Part shown: piece by piece, positions 42,743-46,014 of the stretch
How the letters are laid out: every line of letters starts with the position of its first letter
Numbering within the stretch: position 1 is the first letter of the stretch
Source: Candidatus Coprenecus avistercoris
Lineage (GTDB): Bacteria > Bacteroidota > Bacteroidia > Bacteroidales > UBA932
Length of the DNA stretch: 46,014 nucleotides
Direction of reading: 5' to 3'
NCBI GenBank assembly: GCA_018712275.1
Contig: DVHI01000057.1
Span: 1 to 46,014 of the forward strand
Position numbers and translations under genes: made by a program
The notes under the pieces: model-generated
The model's database searches: none
What the model saw: only the letters and a program-made list of their open reading frames with translations
Told to the model about the DNA's origin: nothing

Positions 42743-43688
42743 CGCTGATGGACTTGTAGTTGTAGATGCGGTCGATGACTTCGGCGAACATGTCGGCTAC
42801 GGAGAGGACGGTGAATTTCGACAGGTCGGTGCCGGCCGGGGCTCTCAGGGGGATGGTGTCGGTTACGACCACTTCCTGAAGGGCGGACTTGTTGATGCGC
42901 TCGTAGGCCTGGCCGGAGAATACGGGATGGGTGGCCATGGCCCTGACGCTGAGGGCGCCTTTCTCCATGAGCATGTCGGCGGCCTTGGTGATGGTGCCGG
43001 CGGTGTCGATCATGTCGTCGATGATGACGATGTTGCGGCCCTCGACGTCACCGATGGCTGTCATGGAGCCTACGACGTTGGGCCTTTCACGCGACTTGTG
43101 GCAGATGATCATGGGGCAGCCGAGCACGCGGGAGTAGTTGTTGGCTCTCTTGGCGCCTCCCATGTCGGGTGCGGCGATGGAGAGGTTCTCCAGCTGCATG
43201 TCGCGCAGGTAGGGCATGAAGATGGTGCTGGCGTATATGTGGTCTACCGGGAAATCGAAGAAGCCCTGGATCTGGTCGGCGTGCAGGTCGGTGGTGATGA
43301 CTCTGTCGCAGCCGGCGGCTACGAGGAGGTTGGCTACTAATTTGGCTCCGATGGAGACTCTCGGACGGTCCTTGCGGTCCTGACGGGCCCATCCGAAGTA
43401 GGGGATGACGGCGATGACCTTGTAGGCCGATGCGCGGCGGGCGGCGTCGATCATGAGCAGGAGCTCGAAGAGGTTGTCCAGGGGAGGGAAGGTGGACTGC
43501 ACGATGAAGGTGGTGGTTCCGCGGACGGATTCGTTGAAGGCGGGCTGGAACTCGCCGTCGCTGAAGTCGGTTACGATGGAGTCGCCGAGGTCGAGTCCGA
43601 GGGACTTGGCTATCTTCTCGGCCAGATAACGGGATCCTCTGCAGGAGAAGATCTTGATACCGTGGGTGTGGTTTGTGGTCTGGTTCAT
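42726..43688 (-). CDS. prs: Ribose-phosphate pyrophosphokinase
   Basis: Makes PRPP from ribose 5-phosphate and ATP, for nucleotide and NAD synthesis. The 320-residue protein has DGEFQPAFNESVRGTTTFIVQ, YFGWARQDRKDRPRVSIGAK, the ITTDLHADQIQGFFDFPVDH stretch and the PRPP-binding loop VIIDDMIDTAGTITKAA. It sits between engB (12 bp upstream) and nadE (17-bp overlap), both consistent with a growth-related operon, with rpiB elsewhere in the window supplying its substrate pathway. Confidence 0.97.
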   Translation of the reverse strand: MNQTTNHTHGIKIFSCRGSRYLAEKIAKSLGLDLGDSIVTDFSDGEFQPAFNESVRGTTTFIVQSTFPPLDNLFELLLMIDAARRASAYKVIAVIPYFGWARQDRKDRPRVSIGAKLVANLLVAAGCDRVITTDLHADQIQGFFDFPVDHIYASTIFMPYLRDMQLENLSIAAPDMGGAKRANNYSRVLGCPMIICHKSRERPNVVGSMTAIGDVEGRNIVIIDDMIDTAGTITKAADMLMEKGALSVRAMATHPVFSGQAYERINKSALQEVVVTDTIPLRAPAGTDLSKFTVLSVADMFAEVIDRIYNYKSISDAFGF

Positions 43689-43700
43689 ATGGTCAGTATT

Positions 43701-44321
43701 TTATCGTTTGTCTTCGGTTGTTTCTGCCGCTGCTCCCTTCAGGTCGGCGTCTATCACGTCCAGGATGGTCTCCTTGCCGATGCGTTTCTCGGATGAGGCG
43801 GGTATGACGGTCACGTCAGGCTGTATGGCGCCGATGGTGCGGATCATGTAGTCCAGACTGCGGTCCAGGGCCGATTTCGAGAGCTTGTCGCACTTGGTCA
43901 GGATGACAGTGAAGGGGATGCCGGCTCCTGCCACCGCGGTGATGAAGCTGCGGTCTATCTCCTGCAGCTCGTGCCTGGAGTCCAGCAGGATGAAGAGCCG
44001 TGCGAGCTCCTCCGAGTGACTGACGTAGTCCTCTATCATGGCTTTCAGGGTGGCCTGAGCCTTTTTTGAGGCCTTTGCGAAGCCGTAGCCGGGCAGGTCC
44101 ACCAGGTACCACTTCCCGTTGATGAGGAAATGGTTGACCAGTATCGTCTTGCCGGGCATGGACGAGGTCTTTGCCAGGTCCTTGCGGCCGCACAGCATGT
44201 TGATAAGCGAGGACTTGCCCACGTTGGAACGTCCTATGAAGGCGTACTCGGGCGCTCTCAGTTTCGGTTTCTGAGTCACGTTGGTGCTGCTTCCCTGGAA
44301 TATGGCCGTCTTGATTATCAT
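43701..44321 (-). CDS. engB: Ribosome-biogenesis GTPase EngB/YsxC/YihA
   Basis: TRAFAC-class GTPase required for 50S assembly. The 206-residue protein has FIGRSNVGKSSLINMLCGRK (G1) near residue 30, PGKTILVNHF (G2), LVDLPGYGFAKASKKAQ (G3), VILTKCDKLSKS (G4) and IPASSEKRIGKE (G5). First gene of a five-gene minus-strand unit; divergent from xseA across a 79-bp gap with two -7 boxes. Confidence 0.96.
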   Translation of the reverse strand: MIIKTAIFQGSSTNVTQKPKLRAPEYAFIGRSNVGKSSLINMLCGRKDLAKTSSMPGKTILVNHFLINGKWYLVDLPGYGFAKASKKAQATLKAMIEDYVSHSEELARLFILLDSRHELQEIDRSFITAVAGAGIPFTVILTKCDKLSKSALDRSLDYMIRTIGAIQPDVTVIPASSEKRIGKETILDVIDADLKGAAAETTEDKR

Positions 44322-44337
44322 ACCTTATTTAAAACGG

Positions 44338-44345
44338 CAAAAGTA
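44338..44345 (-). promoter_or_regulatory. -7 promoter box for engB-prs-nadE-der
   Basis: Minus-strand TACTTTTG preceded by ATTTGC (extended form) ends 16 bp before the engB ATG. Confidence 0.6.
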
Positions 44346-44377
44346 GCAAATTTTCCATACCATTCGTGGATTTGTGC

Positions 44378-44385
44378 TAAATTTG
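44378..44385 (+). promoter_or_regulatory. -7 promoter box for xseA
   Basis: Plus-strand TAAATTTG ends 15 bp before the xseA ATG at 44401; TTTGTGC lies directly before it. Confidence 0.55.
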
Positions 44386-44400
44386 TTCTGCGTATGTAAA

Positions 44401-45738
44401 ATGATAAATCGTCAGAATATGCAGGAATACATCACATTGACCCGGCTGCTGCAGGGAATACGTGGGGCTGTGGCGGACAATTTCCCCGTTCCGGTATGGG
44501 TGCGGGCGGAAATCCATGAGCTTAAAATGCACAATAACGGGCACTGCTACCTGGAACTGGTGGAGAAGGGCTCCGGACGGGATCTGTTCAGCGCAAAGGT
44601 CCAGGCGGTCATCTGGAGGTCCAGGCGGTCTCTGGTCGAGGCGGCCTTCTACCAGGGGACGGGCCGCCGGCTGGAAGTCGGAATGACGGTGCTGGTGCTG
44701 GTGAGGGTGCAGTATTCGGAGGTCTACGGGATGAGCCTGAGCATCGAGGATATCGACCCGGCTTTCACGCTCGGGGAGGTGGAACTGGCCCGGCAGCGGA
44801 CCCTGGAGAGGCTGCGCAAGGAGGGTATGCTGGACATGAACAGTACCCTGCCGCTGCCCCGGCTGCCCAGGCGCTTCGCCCTGATCACTTCTGAGACGGC
44901 GGCGGGCTACGGGGATTTCATGCACCATCTCTACGACAACGGTTACGGCTTCAAGTTCTATACCCGTCTGTATCAGGCTCCGATGCAGGGACCGACAGCA
45001 CCCGGCGGCATCATCGCCGCCCTGGATGCGGTAATGGCCGATGTGGAGGCCGGGGAGGTCTACGACGCGGTGCTGCTGCTGCGCGGAGGCGGGGCAGTGG
45101 CCGATCTGGTCTGCTTCGACGACTACGACCTGGCCGTGAATATCGCCCAGTTCCCGCTGCCCGTGATGGTGGCCGTGGGGCACGAGCGCGACACCCATAT
45201 CTGCGACATGGTGGCCGCCCGCTCGGTCAAGACACCTACCGCCCTCGCTGACCTGATAGTGAATGCCTTCGTGGAGGAGGACGCCTCTCTGACCGCTTTA
45301 AGTGACCGGCTGCGCTCCTCGGTTACGCTCAGGCTCGACGGTATGCGCCAGCGGCTCGAGCAGACCGCCCGCCGCCTGGGTTCAGGCACCGAGATGCGCT
45401 GCCGCCTTGAACGCAACCGTATGGACATGCTCCTGATGCGTATGCGGAAGGGTGTGACTCTCCGTTCCGGCAATGAACTGAATGCCCTTAACATCCTGTG
45501 GATGCGGATCAGAAGCGGTACCGCCCTGCGTCTGAAAGCCGAGTCAGGCAAACTCGACATGCTCGAGCTCCGTGTCCGCAAGGGCGACCCCGTGGCCATG
45601 CTCCGTCCCGGCAGCGCCTACGTCCTCCGCGACCGCCGCCCCGTCGAGTCCGCCGCCGACCTCACCCCCGGCGACCGCCTCGACCTGCTCCTGCGCGACG
45701 GCACCGCCCGCTGCCTCGTCGAATCCGTGAATCATTAA
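44401..45738 (+). CDS. xseA: Exodeoxyribonuclease VII large subunit
   Basis: Large subunit of a single-strand exonuclease used in repair. The ATG at 44401 gives 445 residues (MINRQNMQEYITLTRLLQGI); an ATG at 44419 is also possible. An N-terminal OB-fold domain (VWVRAEIHELKMHNNGHCYL) precedes the catalytic domain with LLLRGGGAVADLVCFDDYDL and VAVGHERDTHICDMVAARSVKTPTALAD. The C-terminal third is made of degenerate units of about 22 residues with R-M/L-R-x-G motifs (MRKGVTL, IRSGTAL, VRKGDPV), then a tail domain (MLRPGSAYVLRDRRP). The C-terminus is strikingly C-ending in codon choice. xseB does not follow; a DUF1016 gene does. Confidence 0.93.
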   Translation: MINRQNMQEYITLTRLLQGIRGAVADNFPVPVWVRAEIHELKMHNNGHCYLELVEKGSGRDLFSAKVQAVIWRSRRSLVEAAFYQGTGRRLEVGMTVLVLVRVQYSEVYGMSLSIEDIDPAFTLGEVELARQRTLERLRKEGMLDMNSTLPLPRLPRRFALITSETAAGYGDFMHHLYDNGYGFKFYTRLYQAPMQGPTAPGGIIAALDAVMADVEAGEVYDAVLLLRGGGAVADLVCFDDYDLAVNIAQFPLPVMVAVGHERDTHICDMVAARSVKTPTALADLIVNAFVEEDASLTALSDRLRSSVTLRLDGMRQRLEQTARRLGSGTEMRCRLERNRMDMLLMRMRKGVTLRSGNELNALNILWMRIRSGTALRLKAESGKLDMLELRVRKGDPVAMLRPGSAYVLRDRRPVESAADLTPGDRLDLLLRDGTARCLVESVNH

Positions 45739-45753
45739 ATAACCAAGAACAAC

Positions 45754-46014
45754 ATGAAACAACAGACTGACAACGTACCCGCAATTTATACAGAGGCGGC
45801 GGAAACCATTAAAACCGCCATACTGCAGGGCCAGTATGAGGCCTTGAAAGGTGAGAACCGCATACAGTTGGCCGTATACTTTGGAATAGGTCGGTATATA
45901 TCCATAAATACACGAAACGGCAAATGGGGTTCTGGTGCTTTAAAGCAGATAAGTGGACATCTTCGCCGCATTCTGCCCGGACTACGCGGATTTTCTGACA
46001 CACAGATGAAAGAG
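45754..46014 (+). CDS. DUF1016 / YhcG-type N-terminal domain protein (partial)
   Basis: An open frame from the ATG at 45754 to the window end without a stop: 87 residues starting MKQQTDNVPAIYTEAAETIK. The stretch YFGIGRYISINTRNGKWGSG followed by ALKQISGHLRRILPGLRGFS and DTQMKE matches the pattern of DUF1016 N-terminal domains (IGxYI...WGxxxLxxLSxxL...PGxxGFSxxxLxxMR). Full proteins in this family carry a PDDEXK nuclease domain at the C-terminus (YhcG) and often sit near restriction or phage-defence genes. It starts 15 bp after xseA, and looks more AT-rich than its neighbour. The nuclease half is outside the window. Confidence 0.7.
   Translation, partial: MKQQTDNVPAIYTEAAETIKTAILQGQYEALKGENRIQLAVYFGIGRYISINTRNGKWGSGALKQISGHLRRILPGLRGFSDTQMKE

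Noticed and set aside
1..46014. CRISPR array, insertion sequence or prophage
   Set aside because: No regularly spaced repeats, transposase, integrase or phage gene was found; the only repeats are the two structured intergenic copies.

Overview
The window is a gene-dense stretch of a Bacteroidales-type chromosome. The evidence is a Bacteroidetes-style ExbB with signal peptide and extended N-terminus, a DUF4783 lipoprotein-size secreted protein beside rlmH, an FtsL-like protein of the Bacteroidetes type, and -7 promoter boxes of the form TAnnTTTG in most divergent intergenic gaps. The DNA looks clearly GC-rich by eye, so a moderately high-GC Bacteroidales lineage is more likely than a classical low-GC Bacteroides; genus cannot be settled from this sequence.

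Layout. 1-1662 (minus): TonB-energising module exbB / 155-aa membrane protein / exbD (cut by the window edge). 1722-1812: tRNA-Ser(GGA). 1855-4793 (minus): dprA-tatD-ansA, with tatD broken by a 2-nt frameshift. 4887-7531 (minus): galE followed by an atypical sigma-like protein translationally coupled to a zinc-finger anti-sigma-like membrane protein. 7602-9912 (plus): rpiB-truB-queA. 9916-24880 (minus): a 15-kb dcw cell-wall/division cluster, mraZ-rsmH-ftsL-PBP(PASTA)-murE-mraY-murD-ftsW-murG-murC-ftsQ-ftsA-ftsZ, tightly packed; murF, murB and ddl are absent from it. 24969-27086 (plus): LytM/M23-like protein and EF-P. 27118-29942 (minus): a secreted protein of unknown function, an M16 peptidase and an O-methyltransferase. 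29999-31581 (plus): cmk-ispH. 31593-34083 (minus): dnaX-lptB. 34170-35327 (plus) and 35324-39407 (minus): a sigma-54 activator lacking a DNA-binding domain, convergent with rlmH and a giant NtrY-like histidine kinase. 39501-39923 (plus): DUF4783. 39923-40280: two oppositely oriented copies of a structured intergenic repeat. 40279-44321 (minus): engB(yihA)-prs-nadE-small Cys-rich membrane protein-der. 44401-45738 (plus): xseA, followed by the start of a DUF1016 (YhcG-like) gene that runs off the window.

Most of the content is housekeeping: peptidoglycan synthesis and septation, translation/ribosome maturation (tRNA-Ser, truB, queA, EF-P, rsmH, rlmH, der, engB), isoprenoid and NAD synthesis. 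The least explained parts are the atypical sigma/anti-sigma pair, the kinase plus DNA-binding-domain-less activator with a 16-bp palindrome in its promoter gap, the paired intergenic repeats, and the DUF1016 gene sitting where xseB is usually found. Operator-like candidates were also seen: GTGGAAAAA direct repeats 20 bp apart upstream of mraZ and the palindrome between dnaX and the response regulator gene.
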